DNA of 19,585 nt from an uncultured Collinsella sp. (GTDB lineage Bacteria; Actinomycetota; Coriobacteriia; Coriobacteriales; Coriobacteriaceae): NCBI GenBank assembly GCA_902462065.1, contig CABQAK010000040.1, positions 1-19,585 of the forward strand, written 5' to 3'. Below are positions 5,629 through 13,122 of this stretch, piece after piece. A program made the position numbers and the translations under genes. How positions within the stretch are numbered: the first letter of the stretch is position 1; every line of letters starts with the position of its first letter. The notes under the pieces were generated by a model. The model worked only from the letters and a program-made list of their open reading frames with translations. It did not search any database and was not told the DNA's origin.

Positions 5629-7812
5629 GTGAAGGATTCCGACCTCTCCACAACGGCTGCGCGCGACGCTGCCCGCATCGTCTGGTTTAAGCGCTACCCC
5701 GCCAAGCAGACACTCATCGCATTTTTGCTCGCGCTGTTGGCGACCACGGCGTTTTCCATCGATCCCGCCCCGGTGTCGAGCAACGCAGTCTTGGCGATTG
5801 ACCCCAAAGCCTCGGGCATGCTGTACGTGTGCTACGAGGTGCTCCTCTCGTTTGCCGGCCATACCGACGCGGTCATGCTGCTTGCGCTTGCCTGCCTGCT
5901 CACGCTGCCGTTTCGCTACGTATTCTTTGGCCGCGGCAACGCCTGGCGTCCCTCGGTGATCCTTCCGTCGCTGTTCTTTGCCGTCTGCATGGTGTTTGGC
6001 CGCAGCTACGACCTCACCGATTCGGCCGAAATCGTGCTCGGCGACAAGGCCCGCATCATCTGCGCCTGGATAGGCGGCGCGGGCTGGATGCTCTTGGCGG
6101 TCGTTGCCTTCTACCTCGCCTTTGAGTGTCTAGATTGGCTGAGCTCTCGGCGCATTCCGTTTTCCGAAGCGCACTTTGGCCGCGTATGGCGTGTGGCTCA
6201 CGCCGTGCTCTCGGTCCATCCCTTTGCCGGGCCCTTCTTGGTGCTTATGGTCGCCTGGGCGCCCACTCTCATCGCTTCGCTGCCCGGCCTTTTTATGGGA
6301 GATACGGGTGCGCAGATTCGCCAGTGGTTCAACTACCCCAACGGCACGAGTGACTACCTGCGTCTGCTCAATCCCAATGTGTTGCTCAACGGACATCATC
6401 CCGTGGCGCACACGGCTATCATCGGTTCGTGCGTCCAGCTGGGGCTTTCACTGTTCAACAGTGCTAACGCAGGTCTTGCCATCTACACCTGCGCTCAGTT
6501 CGTCATTACGGCCGCCTGCATGGCCTATTCCATCTCGTCGCTGCGCAAACTGGGCGTGAGCCTGCCGGTCCGCGGCGTGATCTTGCTGTTCTTTGTGTTT
6601 ATGCCCATGTTCTCCAACTACGCGGCGCTGCTCACCAAAGACGTGCTCTTTGCCGATGCGTTTTTGGTGCTGCTGGTACAGACCGTCAAGCTCGTGGCAT
6701 GCGGCCTGCCCCGTCGCGATGCCAATGCCGAGCGTGCGGGCGAACAAAGGCCCGTGCTCTTTGCGCGCCATGACTGGCTGCTGCTCGCTCTGGGCGCCAT
6801 GGGTTCCACGTTTCTGCGCAACGGCGGCCTGGTGTTTCCCCTGGCGGCATGCGTAATCGCGGCGACGTTTTGCGCATGGGACGCGCATGTGGCCCATCGT
6901 GCAGCCAAGCAGGCTGGTGCTGCGCCTTCGGGCGCCATCCCGCGTTTCCGCTGGGTGGGAGTTCTTGCGGTGCTTGCACTCTGCCTTGCCTCTAATATGT
7001 ACTTCACCAAGGTCTTTATGCCGGCGCACGACATCACGCCTGGTTCCAAGCGCGAAATTCTCTCGATTCCGTTCCAGCAGACGGCTCGTTTCGTCCAAAA
7101 GCACGACGGCCTCAACTCGGGCGTCAACCCCACGGTTAAGGAGGACGGCACCATCGTGGAGGCTCCTTGCGACGGCTTGGTGACCGACGAGGAGCGTGCC
7201 GTGATCGATCGTGTGCTCAAGTACGAGAATCTGGGCCGCCGCTACAACCCGGATAAGTCGGACGCCGTCAAAAATTGCTTTAACGAGTACGCCTCGCAGG
7301 AGGACATCAAGGCCTATTTTGAGGTGTGGGCCCAGATGTTCAAAAAGGATCCCGAGTGCTATATCTCGGCGCTCATCAATAACTACTACGGCTACTTTTA
7401 TCCGAGTGCCCGTGATGCGTGGGTCTACAGCACGGCGCGCAGTGCCGAGATCATGGCGAAGCCCGATAACCTCAAGTACTTCGACTTCCATCCGGTCGAT
7501 AGCAAGGTCGTGCGCTGGTGCGACCACCTGATCAACCTGTATCGCGTGGCAGTACAACGCATCCCGTTTATCTCGCTCGCCATGAGCTCGGCCACCTATG
7601 TGTGGATCATGATCGCCGTGGTAGTCTATCTGCTACGTCGTCATTCGTGGCGCGGGCTGGCCATTTGGGTGCCGCTGCTGGGCGTGCTCGCCGTGTGCCT
7701 GATCGGTCCCTGCAACGGCTCGACCTACATGCGCTACCTGTATCCAGTCATCGCCTGCATGCCCTTTGCCATCGGCGCCACCGTCACCCGCAGCGACCTC
7801 CTCTGGTCCTAA
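5629..7812 (+). CDS. Polytopic membrane protein, DUF6020-like (possible GT-C type glycosyltransferase)
   Basis: A 727-residue protein, function not known. A short charged N-terminus is followed by about a dozen membrane segments up to residue 460. A large hydrophilic domain spans roughly 465-640, probably outside the membrane, with two to three more segments to the C-terminus. Conserved-looking features are PGLFMGDTGAQIRQW (acidic residue near 225), LNGHHPVAHT near 253-262, and LLTKDVLF near 333-340. A membrane-edge acid, a His-rich loop and a Lys-Asp motif recall DUF6020 and other GT-C-fold lipid-linked sugar transferases. This is inference from pattern, not proof. The start is GTG 5629 with GAAAGG 10 nt upstream, a longish spacing. 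It lies alone between two intergenic repeats, and no glycan gene cluster surrounds it. Confidence 0.7.
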   Translation: MKDSDLSTTAARDAARIVWFKRYPAKQTLIAFLLALLATTAFSIDPAPVSSNAVLAIDPKASGMLYVCYEVLLSFAGHTDAVMLLALACLLTLPFRYVFFGRGNAWRPSVILPSLFFAVCMVFGRSYDLTDSAEIVLGDKARIICAWIGGAGWMLLAVVAFYLAFECLDWLSSRRIPFSEAHFGRVWRVAHAVLSVHPFAGPFLVLMVAWAPTLIASLPGLFMGDTGAQIRQWFNYPNGTSDYLRLLNPNVLLNGHHPVAHTAIIGSCVQLGLSLFNSANAGLAIYTCAQFVITAACMAYSISSLRKLGVSLPVRGVILLFFVFMPMFSNYAALLTKDVLFADAFLVLLVQTVKLVACGLPRRDANAERAGEQRPVLFARHDWLLLALGAMGSTFLRNGGLVFPLAACVIAATFCAWDAHVAHRAAKQAGAAPSGAIPRFRWVGVLAVLALCLASNMYFTKVFMPAHDITPGSKREILSIPFQQTARFVQKHDGLNSGVNPTVKEDGTIVEAPCDGLVTDEERAVIDRVLKYENLGRRYNPDKSDAVKNCFNEYASQEDIKAYFEVWAQMFKKDPECYISALINNYYGYFYPSARDAWVYSTARSAEIMAKPDNLKYFDFHPVDSKVVRWCDHLINLYRVAVQRIPFISLAMSSATYVWIMIAVVVYLLRRHSWRGLAIWVPLLGVLAVCLIGPCNGSTYMRYLYPVIACMPFAIGATVTRSDLLWS

Positions 7813-7813
7813 T

Positions 7814-7846
7814 TTGGTGCAAAGGGGACAGGTTACTTTGCTCCAA
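7814..7846. repeat. Short structured repeat, GGGGACAGG type, copy 2
   Basis: TTGG (7814-7817) pairs with CCAA (7843-7846) and GCAAAG (7819-7824) with CTTTGC (7836-7841), with one T/T mismatch between the stems. The loop is GGGACAGGTTA. The core and the position of the mismatch match copy 1, while the outer stem sequence differs and still pairs. It starts 2 nt after the stop of the membrane protein gene. Confidence 0.8.
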
Positions 7847-7977
7847 AGGGTTGCATCATCATGGTACCTTCATTTTGGGGTTTATCTCGCAGGCCAGTAG
7901 GTATATCATAACGACGTTTGTTTATATTGCCCGAGCATCTGCGCTGGGCTTTAGGTCGAAACCGATAGGAGACACGT

Positions 7978-8784
7978 ATGTCCGGACACTCTAAGTGGGC
8001 CACAACCAAGCATCGTAAGGGCGCGCAGGACGCCAAGCGTTCCGCCCTCTTCTCCAAGCTGAGCCGCAACATCACCGTTGCTGCCCGTCTCGGCGGCGAC
8101 CCGCTGCCCGAGAACAACGCCAGCCTCGCCGCTGCCGTTGCCAAGGCCAAGGCTCAGTCCATGCCCAAGGACAAGATCAAGTCCGCTATCGACAAGGCCT
8201 TCGGTTCGGGTGCCGACGCCGCTGTCTACGAGAACATCGTGTACGAGGGCTATGGTCCTGCCGGTGTCGCCGTCTACGTCGACTGCCTGACCGATAACCG
8301 CAACCGCACTGCCGCCGATGTCCGTTCCGCCTTCTCCCACGCTGGCGGCAACCTGGGCACCTCCGGCTCCGTCGCCTTCCAGTTTGAGCGCAAGGGCCAG
8401 ATTGTTGTCGCCAAGGAGATCCTGGACGAGAACGCCAAGAAGGAGACCATGATCGCCAACGGTGCTGCCGGTGACGAGGATGAGTTCATGATGGCTATCG
8501 CCGAGGCCGGTGGCGAGGACTACGAGGACGCCGGCGAGGAGTGGATCGTCTGGACCGCTGCCAACGACGTCATGGCTGTCTCCAAGGCACTCGAGGAGCA
8601 GGGCATCCAGGTCAAGGGCTCCGAGACCACCATGGTCCCGACTACCCCGACCGAGGTCTCCGGTACCGACGCCAAGAAGGTCCAGCGCCTCATCGATCGT
8701 CTCGAGGAGCTCGACGACGTCCAGGACGTCTACAGCACCATGGATATGACCGACGAGGTCATCGCTGCCCTCGAGGAGGAGTAG
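7978..8784 (+). CDS. yebC: YebC/PmpR (TACO1) family protein
   Basis: A 268-residue cytosolic protein. The N-terminus MSGHSKWATTKHRKGAQDAKR and the block YEGYGPAGVAVYVDCLTDNRNRT define the family. Members were long annotated as transcriptional regulators. More recent work links the YebC/TACO1 group to relieving ribosome stalling at proline-rich stretches. I cannot tell from sequence which role applies here. It is a little longer than the usual 240-250 residues. The extra length lies mainly in an acidic stretch near 160-185 (AAGDEDEF... EDYEDAGEE). Codons are strongly biased to C-ending forms, like groEL here, which suggests high expression. TAGGAG about 8 nt before ATG 7978 fixes the start. 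A terminator follows. Confidence 0.94.
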   Translation: MSGHSKWATTKHRKGAQDAKRSALFSKLSRNITVAARLGGDPLPENNASLAAAVAKAKAQSMPKDKIKSAIDKAFGSGADAAVYENIVYEGYGPAGVAVYVDCLTDNRNRTAADVRSAFSHAGGNLGTSGSVAFQFERKGQIVVAKEILDENAKKETMIANGAAGDEDEFMMAIAEAGGEDYEDAGEEWIVWTAANDVMAVSKALEEQGIQVKGSETTMVPTTPTEVSGTDAKKVQRLIDRLEELDDVQDVYSTMDMTDEVIAALEEE

Positions 8785-8853
8785 CGTCCGCGCGGGTTAA
8801 GCCGCGCATATCTGGGCATAATGAAGCGAGCATGCAAGCCTCGTGGAATAGAT

Positions 8854-8896
8854 GAGCCGGATCCGCGTGCGTATGGCACCGGACCCGGCTCTTTTA
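8854..8896 (+). terminator. Rho-independent terminator of yebC
   Basis: GAGCCGGATCCG (8854-8865) pairs with CGGACCCGGCTC (8880-8891) with one mismatch, followed directly by TTTTAT. The T-run overlaps the -10 box of the next gene. Confidence 0.85.
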
Positions 8897-8900
8897 TAAT
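8895..8900 (+). promoter_or_regulatory. Consensus -10 box for the amaP operon
   Basis: A perfect TATAAT, 50 nt before the amaP start. The -35 position (about 8872-8877, TATGGC) is poor and falls inside the loop of the yebC terminator. An activator or alternative sigma factor may be needed; that is inference. Confidence 0.5.
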
Positions 8901-8949
8901 GATGCGAATCGTTTTGCATTCTGTGGACCGAAACCTGAAGGGAGCGCGC

Positions 8950-9495
8950 GTGCGCGTACTCAAACGAGCCCTAGCGATCGTGTATCTTGCCGCCGCCATC
9001 GTGGCGCTGGGCACGCTTGTCTGCCAGTTCTGGGGACCGTATACGTATCGCTTTATGCTGCTGTTGCGTGACACCATGCCTCGCGTCGTCGTTACGGTGT
9101 GCGCCGCCATCGTGGCACTTGGCGTGCTCATCGGGTTTTTCCGCCTGATGTTCGCGCGTCGCGAGCCGTCCTGTGTGCATCCGGCGGGGGAGCGCAATAT
9201 CGAGGTCACCCTCGCAGCGCTTTCCTCGTGCGCCCGTGCCGCGGCGAAGTGCGATGATCGCGTGATGGTTGAGCATATCGAGGCGCGCGTTCAAGGCTCC
9301 GACGAGTCGCGCGTTCGTTTTAAGGTCGAGGCCATCGCGCTCGATGATAAAGACGTTGCCTCTCTTGCCACCGCGATGCAGCAGCGCATCGAGAAGGCCT
9401 GCGACACCATGCTCGGCACGCCGGGCACGACCGCGCGCGTCCGTTTTTTGCCGTCCAAGACTACCGTCCAGACCGTGGAGGTTTCCGGTGAGTGA
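8950..9495 (+). CDS. amaP: Alkaline-shock membrane anchor protein AmaP
   Basis: A 181-residue protein. Two membrane segments (about residues 6-28 and 45-68) are joined by a short loop, followed by a soluble domain of about 110 residues resembling an Asp23-type fold (RNIEVTLAALSSCARAAA... VRVRFLPSK). In Firmicutes, AmaP holds Asp23 at the membrane. Finding it in front of DUF2273 and asp23 genes supports the same job here. Start GTG 8950 is preferred over the ATG at 8821, because GAAGGGAG ends 5 nt before it and the ATG would lie inside the yebC terminator region. It overlaps the next gene by 8 nt, so the two are probably translationally coupled. Confidence 0.85.
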   Translation: MRVLKRALAIVYLAAAIVALGTLVCQFWGPYTYRFMLLLRDTMPRVVVTVCAAIVALGVLIGFFRLMFARREPSCVHPAGERNIEVTLAALSSCARAAAKCDDRVMVEHIEARVQGSDESRVRFKVEAIALDDKDVASLATAMQQRIEKACDTMLGTPGTTARVRFLPSKTTVQTVEVSGE

Positions 9496-9865
9496 TACCA
9501 ACCAAGACAAGACCGCCCGCACGCCGCGCCTGACGATCGACCAGAACGCTACGCCGGCAGGCGAGACCGCCGACACCAAGCCCGAGGCCGGCGAGCAGCA
9601 TGACGTCGCCGCTAACGACTTTGACGAGGCCATGGGTCTCATCAAAGGTACGGGCGCTGCTATCTGGAGCTATGCCGTGCGCCACCCCAACACTACGCTC
9701 GGCGCCGTGGCAGGCTTTATCCTCGCTGTGCTGGTACTTACGTTGGGCCTGTGGGACACGCTCGTCATCGCATTCTTTGTGCTGATTGGCGCCGTGATCG
9801 GCCAGATTCGCGACGGCGAGAACGGTATCGTCAACTTCTTCGGCCGTCTGTTTAGCGGCCGCTAA
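9488..9865 (+). CDS. DUF2273 family small membrane protein
   Basis: A 125-residue protein. The first roughly 65 residues are hydrophilic and contain many Asp/Glu/Thr. Then NTTLGAVAGFILAVLVLTLG and a second hydrophobic stretch form a hairpin of two membrane segments, closed by the conserved GQIRDGENG and a short basic end. DUF2273 genes are typical companions of amaP and asp23; their exact role is not established. Start GTG 9488 has GGAGG ending 6 nt upstream and overlaps the amaP stop within GTGAGTGA. Other DUF2273 proteins are often only 60-80 residues, so the N-terminal extension is notable. Confidence 0.85.
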   Translation: MSDTNQDKTARTPRLTIDQNATPAGETADTKPEAGEQHDVAANDFDEAMGLIKGTGAAIWSYAVRHPNTTLGAVAGFILAVLVLTLGLWDTLVIAFFVLIGAVIGQIRDGENGIVNFFGRLFSGR

Positions 9866-9909
9866 TATGTATTCGACTGTCGCATCCGCGGCAGGCATAA
9901 GGAGGAACC

Positions 9910-10428
9910 ATGGCTTTTAACACGAAGGTCGATGTAGCCGATACCGAGCTCGAGGCGAACGAGGCCGCCGCCGAGGCGGAGGATGTAACGCTCGAGGACG
10001 AGGCGCTCGTCGAGGCCGAGTCCGAAGACGAGGCGGACGAGGACGACGAGGAGGCGGACGAGTCCGAGGACTCGCTGACCTATTCCAACGGCGTGATCGA
10101 GAAGATCGTCGCCATGGCCACCCGCGAGGTGCCGCACGTGTTGGGCATGAAGGGTAACCTTATGCACTTTGTGCAGGAGCAGTTTGGTGCCGAGAACCTG
10201 ACCAAGGGCGTGACGGTCGAGGTCACCGACGACAACCGCGTGGTCGTCAACATCTCGGTCATCATCGAGTATGGCGCCTATGCGCCTGCGATCTTTGACG
10301 ACGTTAAGGCGCGCGTCACCGAGCGTCTGGCCGCGATGACCGGCCTTGAGGTGGCAGGCGTCAACCTGCGCATCGAGGATGTCATCACCCCCGAGGAGTA
10401 CGAGCACCGCACCAGCCAGCACGAGTAA
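9910..10428 (+). CDS. Asp23/Gls24 family envelope stress protein
   Basis: A 172-residue soluble protein. Residues 1-55 are extremely acidic (long runs of Glu, Asp and Ala). The Asp23 domain follows from about LTYSNGVIEKIVAMAT to VNLRIEDVI, containing REVPHVLGMKGN, GVTVEVTDDNRVVVNISVIIEYG and the final GLEVAGVNLRIEDV. In Gram-positive bacteria Asp23 forms membrane-attached clusters through AmaP and takes part in cell-wall stress homeostasis. AAGGAGG ends just before ATG 9910. It is the last gene of the three-gene operon. A repeat overlaps its stop codon, and a strong terminator lies 53 nt beyond. The acidic arm is unusual for the family and might bind a basic partner; that is inference. Confidence 0.9.
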   Translation: MAFNTKVDVADTELEANEAAAEAEDVTLEDEALVEAESEDEADEDDEEADESEDSLTYSNGVIEKIVAMATREVPHVLGMKGNLMHFVQEQFGAENLTKGVTVEVTDDNRVVVNISVIIEYGAYAPAIFDDVKARVTERLAAMTGLEVAGVNLRIEDVITPEEYEHRTSQHE

Positions 10429-10466
10429 CCTACCAATAAGGGATAGGTTTATTTTGGCAGGTTTTA
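10427..10466. repeat. Repeat/hairpin (34-bp family), copy 2, overlapping the asp23 stop
   Basis: AACCTACCAA (10427-10436) pairs with TTGGCAGGTT (10454-10463) with one mismatch. Positions 10433-10466 match the minus strand of 5569-5602 at 31 of 34, including the 20-mer AGGTTTATTTTGGCAGGTTT. A further small palindrome (GCAGGTTTTACCTGC) follows immediately. Confidence 0.75.
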
Positions 10467-10480
10467 CCTGCGAAAACGCC

Positions 10481-10524
10481 AAACGGTCGACAGCGTAAGC
10501 AAAAGCGCAGTCGACCGTTTTCTA
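10481..10524 (+). terminator. Rho-independent terminator of the amaP-asp23 operon
   Basis: AAACGGTCGAC (10481-10491) and GTCGACCGTTT (10510-10520) form a perfect 11-bp stem with an 18-nt loop, followed by TCTATAT and preceded by an A-rich stretch. Confidence 0.85.
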
Positions 10525-10563
10525 TATAGCCTCGATCTAGTCATACCGCTCGTCTAACTAAGG

Positions 10564-10592
10564 GTTGCAATCTTCGCGTTCCGCGTTACCCT
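10564..10592 (+). promoter_or_regulatory. Candidate promoter of the YitT-family gene
   Basis: TTGCAA at 10564-10569 and TACCCT at 10587-10592 have 17-bp spacing. The -10 match is weak. The predicted transcript would have a leader of about 35 nt. Confidence 0.35.
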
Positions 10593-10635
10593 AATGGGCG
10601 CATTGTTTCCAAATTGTTAACGAGGGGTTGCCGTA

Positions 10636-11658
10636 ATGGCCGACGAACACGAGACCGAAAGCAAGGCATGGGCGATTGAGGCCGCTGCGGCAGAGGCGGC
10701 GTCGCGTGCCGCCGAGGAGGTGCATCGTCCTCCGGTGGTGCCGATGGAGCGCGTTGTCGGTCGCGAGGATATCGAACGTGGCGAGCGCGCCGGCCGCAAG
10801 CGCAGCCAGGAGCCAGGCTTTCCGCGCTTTTTTGCCGAGCTCAATTTGGGGCTGATCCTCACGGCCTTTGCCATCGTGGCTTTCAAAACGCCCAATCACT
10901 TTGCCTTCGGCGGCACCTCGGGTGTGTCGGTCATTCTTTCCACGCTGTTCCCGACTCTGCCCGTCGGCGTCTTTATGTGGATTATCAACGCGGTCCTGGT
11001 CATCCTGGGCTTTATCTTTTTGGAGCGCAAGGCAATCCTTTGGAGCGTCTTTGCCTCGTTTGCGCTTTCGGCCTACGTCTCGCTGTTTGAGCTCTTCATC
11101 CCGACGGATGTTTCGATGACGGGCGATATGTGGCTCGACCTGTGTTTTGCTGTCATCTTGCCGGCGCTGGGCAGTGCCATTGTCTTTGACATTGGCGCCT
11201 CGACGGGCGGCACCGACATCCTTGCCATGATCCTCAAGCGTCGTACGACGCTCGAGATCGGACGCGCCTTGTTGCTGGTCGATATCGGCATCGTGACCAT
11301 CGCGGCTTTCCTGTATGGCCCGCGCGTCGGCCTGTACTGCGTGCTTGGCCTGTTTGCCAAGACGCTCGTGGTCGATAAGGCCATCGAGAGCATTCACCTT
11401 CGTAAGGTCTGTACGATTATTTGTGCCGAACCGCGCAAAGTCGAGGAGTTTATCGTCAAACATCTCAACCGCACGGCAACGATCAGCCGTGGCTACGGCG
11501 CCTTCTCGGGCAAGTGCGTCACGGTGATCATGAGTGTGCTGAGCCGTCGCGAGGCAGTGCAACTGCGCCGCTATACCCGCGATATCGATCCGGATGCGTT
11601 TATCACGATCGTTGACAGCTCCGAGATCGTGGGCAAGGGCTTCCGCGGCACGAACTAG
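10636..11658 (+). CDS. YitT-family membrane protein (DUF161 + DUF2179)
   Basis: A 340-residue protein. Residues 1-70 are hydrophilic and Ala/Glu/Arg-rich, longer than usual for the family. About five membrane segments follow (about 70-255) with the typical NHFAFGGTSGVSVIL and IVFDIGASTGGTDILAM blocks. A soluble C-terminal DUF2179 domain (about 258-335) contains ISRGYGAFSGK and DPDAFITIVDSSEIVGKGF. YitT proteins are widespread in Gram-positive bacteria, and their transport or sensing role is not settled. GAGGGG about 9 nt before ATG 10636 supports the start. It has its own candidate promoter and is not part of the asp23 operon, since a strong terminator lies between. No clear terminator is seen after it. 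Confidence 0.9.
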   Translation: MADEHETESKAWAIEAAAAEAASRAAEEVHRPPVVPMERVVGREDIERGERAGRKRSQEPGFPRFFAELNLGLILTAFAIVAFKTPNHFAFGGTSGVSVILSTLFPTLPVGVFMWIINAVLVILGFIFLERKAILWSVFASFALSAYVSLFELFIPTDVSMTGDMWLDLCFAVILPALGSAIVFDIGASTGGTDILAMILKRRTTLEIGRALLLVDIGIVTIAAFLYGPRVGLYCVLGLFAKTLVVDKAIESIHLRKVCTIICAEPRKVEEFIVKHLNRTATISRGYGAFSGKCVTVIMSVLSRREAVQLRRYTRDIDPDAFITIVDSSEIVGKGFRGTN

Positions 11659-11808
11659 CGCGGATATACCCTTCGAATCATTGAATAAAGCCACCTGCGT
11701 TGCAAATCGGTCATCTTGGGGTATTTGTCCCCATATTGGGCGATAATGATGCCAAAGACATCGTTTGCGATCCAGGTGATTCGCTCTAGATACGAAGGGA
11801 TGATTTCG
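11659..11808. other. Spacer with a possible minus-strand gene remnant
   Basis: This 150-nt spacer is lower in G+C than the genes around it. On the minus strand it reads openly as ANDVFGIIIAQYGDKYP, MTDLQRRWLYSMIRRVYP and so on (frame 11891 to 11655). This looks protein-like but has no start codon or ribosome site of its own outside the neighbouring gene. It may be a decayed gene fragment or simple chance. No clear promoter for the following gene was recognised. Confidence 0.25.
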
Positions 11809-13068
11809 ATGTTCTGTTCGCAGTGTGGCGCCCCCATGGGCGATAACGACAAGTTCTGCGGCGTGTGCGGTGCCCCTAATACCGAGGTCAAGGCCGCCGG
11901 CCCCGCCCCCCAGGGACAGTCTCAGCCCCAGCAGTTCGTTCCGCAACCGCCCGTGGCGAATGTGTCAAAGGGCTGTGTGGCTCAGGCGTTCCAAGATATG
12001 ACCAAGACTCCGGGCGTGCTTCAGCGTGTATGCCAAATCGCGTTTTTGCCGGCGTTGATTTGCGTTGTGTCGGTGCTCGTGCTGTTCATTCCCGTTATCG
12101 GCGGTATTGCAGCTGCCATCGGCTTTTTGGCTGCCTACGTGGCGAGCGTGTGCGGTTCTGGCTTTGGCATCGAGTGGGGTCGCGATCTGTCGCTTAAGAT
12201 CGATGACGGCATGGATCGTCCGTTGATGCGTTCCACGTCGTTTGGCCTCGGAGTCTTTTCGAGCGTTATCTCGGTCGTGCTCGAGGTTATCGCTGTCATT
12301 CCCGTTGTTGGTGTAGTGCTTTCGCTGGTGGAGAGCGTGATAATTGGCGCTGCGGGCTCGTATTCGTATTACGGCTCTTATGCGCTCGAGGCCGCGCTGT
12401 TTGGCTCGCTTGGCTTGCTTGTCCTGGCTATGATTGCCACGGCGGTCCTGGGAGTCTTCTTTAAGATGTTTGCCGACATCGCCGTGATGCACTTTGCGGT
12501 GACCGGTCGCGTCGAGAGCGCGTTTTCGCTCGATAAGGTCTGGACGGCCTTTAAGAACAATAAGACCAAGCTGTTCTGCGCTTCGTTCCTTCCCGAGTTT
12601 TTGACGGGCTTGGTCGCCAACGTTGTTACATGGATCTTGACAGCCGTCTTTGGCGCCATTGCCTCTGTCGGTATGTATAGCTACTACTATCGTCCTATGG
12701 GTATTGAGGCAATTGTTACCGGCGGCGGCATCACGCTCGTGCTGTTCCTAGTGCTGGTCGCTTTTGTCACCGTATTTCTTACGGTCTTTGGCAAGATGCT
12801 CAAGCACCGTGCCGTTGGCTACTGGGCCGCACGTTATGCAAGCGAGTGGGCCGAGGAGAACAAGGACGACGTCCTGACTTTTGTATTGCCCTTCGAGAAG
12901 AAGTTCGCCGCTTCGGGTTACAGTGCTCCGGATACTTCGCCAACGCCGAAGCCTGAGCCCACGTCGAACCCTGAGCCCGCGCCCGAGCCGGAGCCTGCGC
13001 CCGAGCCGGCGCCTGCACCTGAGCCGGCGTCCGAGTCAAGCTCCGACGAGGACCCTCAGGACGAGTAG
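11809..13068 (+). CDS. Zinc-ribbon membrane protein with DUF4013-like core and Pro/Glu tail
   Basis: A 419-residue protein of unknown function. An N-terminal zinc ribbon has two CxxC pairs (Cys3, Cys6, Cys17, Cys20: FCSQCGAPM and KFCGVCGAP). A Gln/Pro-rich linker leads to residue about 55. A membrane domain of several long hydrophobic segments (about 78-350) contains SGFGIEWGRDLSLKIDDGM, in the style of DUF4013. A tail of about 40 residues is built from Pro-Glu-Pro-Ala units and ends in an acidic SSSDEDPQDE. ATG 11809 is chosen because GAAGGG lies 8 nt upstream; ATG 11800 is too close to that site. Zinc ribbons joined to membrane domains of this kind are common in Gram-positive bacteria, often annotated only as zinc-ribbon domain proteins. 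The tail is coded by imperfect DNA repeats and may vary in length between strains. Confidence 0.8.
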   Translation: MFCSQCGAPMGDNDKFCGVCGAPNTEVKAAGPAPQGQSQPQQFVPQPPVANVSKGCVAQAFQDMTKTPGVLQRVCQIAFLPALICVVSVLVLFIPVIGGIAAAIGFLAAYVASVCGSGFGIEWGRDLSLKIDDGMDRPLMRSTSFGLGVFSSVISVVLEVIAVIPVVGVVLSLVESVIIGAAGSYSYYGSYALEAALFGSLGLLVLAMIATAVLGVFFKMFADIAVMHFAVTGRVESAFSLDKVWTAFKNNKTKLFCASFLPEFLTGLVANVVTWILTAVFGAIASVGMYSYYYRPMGIEAIVTGGGITLVLFLVLVAFVTVFLTVFGKMLKHRAVGYWAARYASEWAEENKDDVLTFVLPFEKKFAASGYSAPDTSPTPKPEPTSNPEPAPEPEPAPEPAPAPEPASESSSDEDPQDE

Positions 13069-13080
13069 CCCTGCCGCCTG

Positions 13081-13105
13081 CCATTTGGGGACGGGGTTGA
13101 AATGG
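13081..13105. repeat. Small palindrome with GGGGACGGGG loop
   Basis: CCATTT (13081-13086) and AAATGG (13100-13105) enclose a GGGGACGGGGTTG loop. The layout resembles the GGGGACAGG repeats at 5494 and 7814 (short stem, G-rich GGAC loop) with different stems. It may be a diverged relative. Confidence 0.45.
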
Positions 13106-13122
13106 TAGAAATAGCGCTTGAC

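Noticed and set aside
6448..7557. 369-codon minus-strand frame inside the DUF6020-like gene
   Set aside because: It is the antisense shadow of a gene with clear membrane segments and good coding character on the plus strand.
8821..8949. 43-codon upstream extension of amaP
   Set aside because: It would place coding sequence through the yebC terminator and the TATAAT box. GTG 8950 has a well spaced GAAGGGAG.
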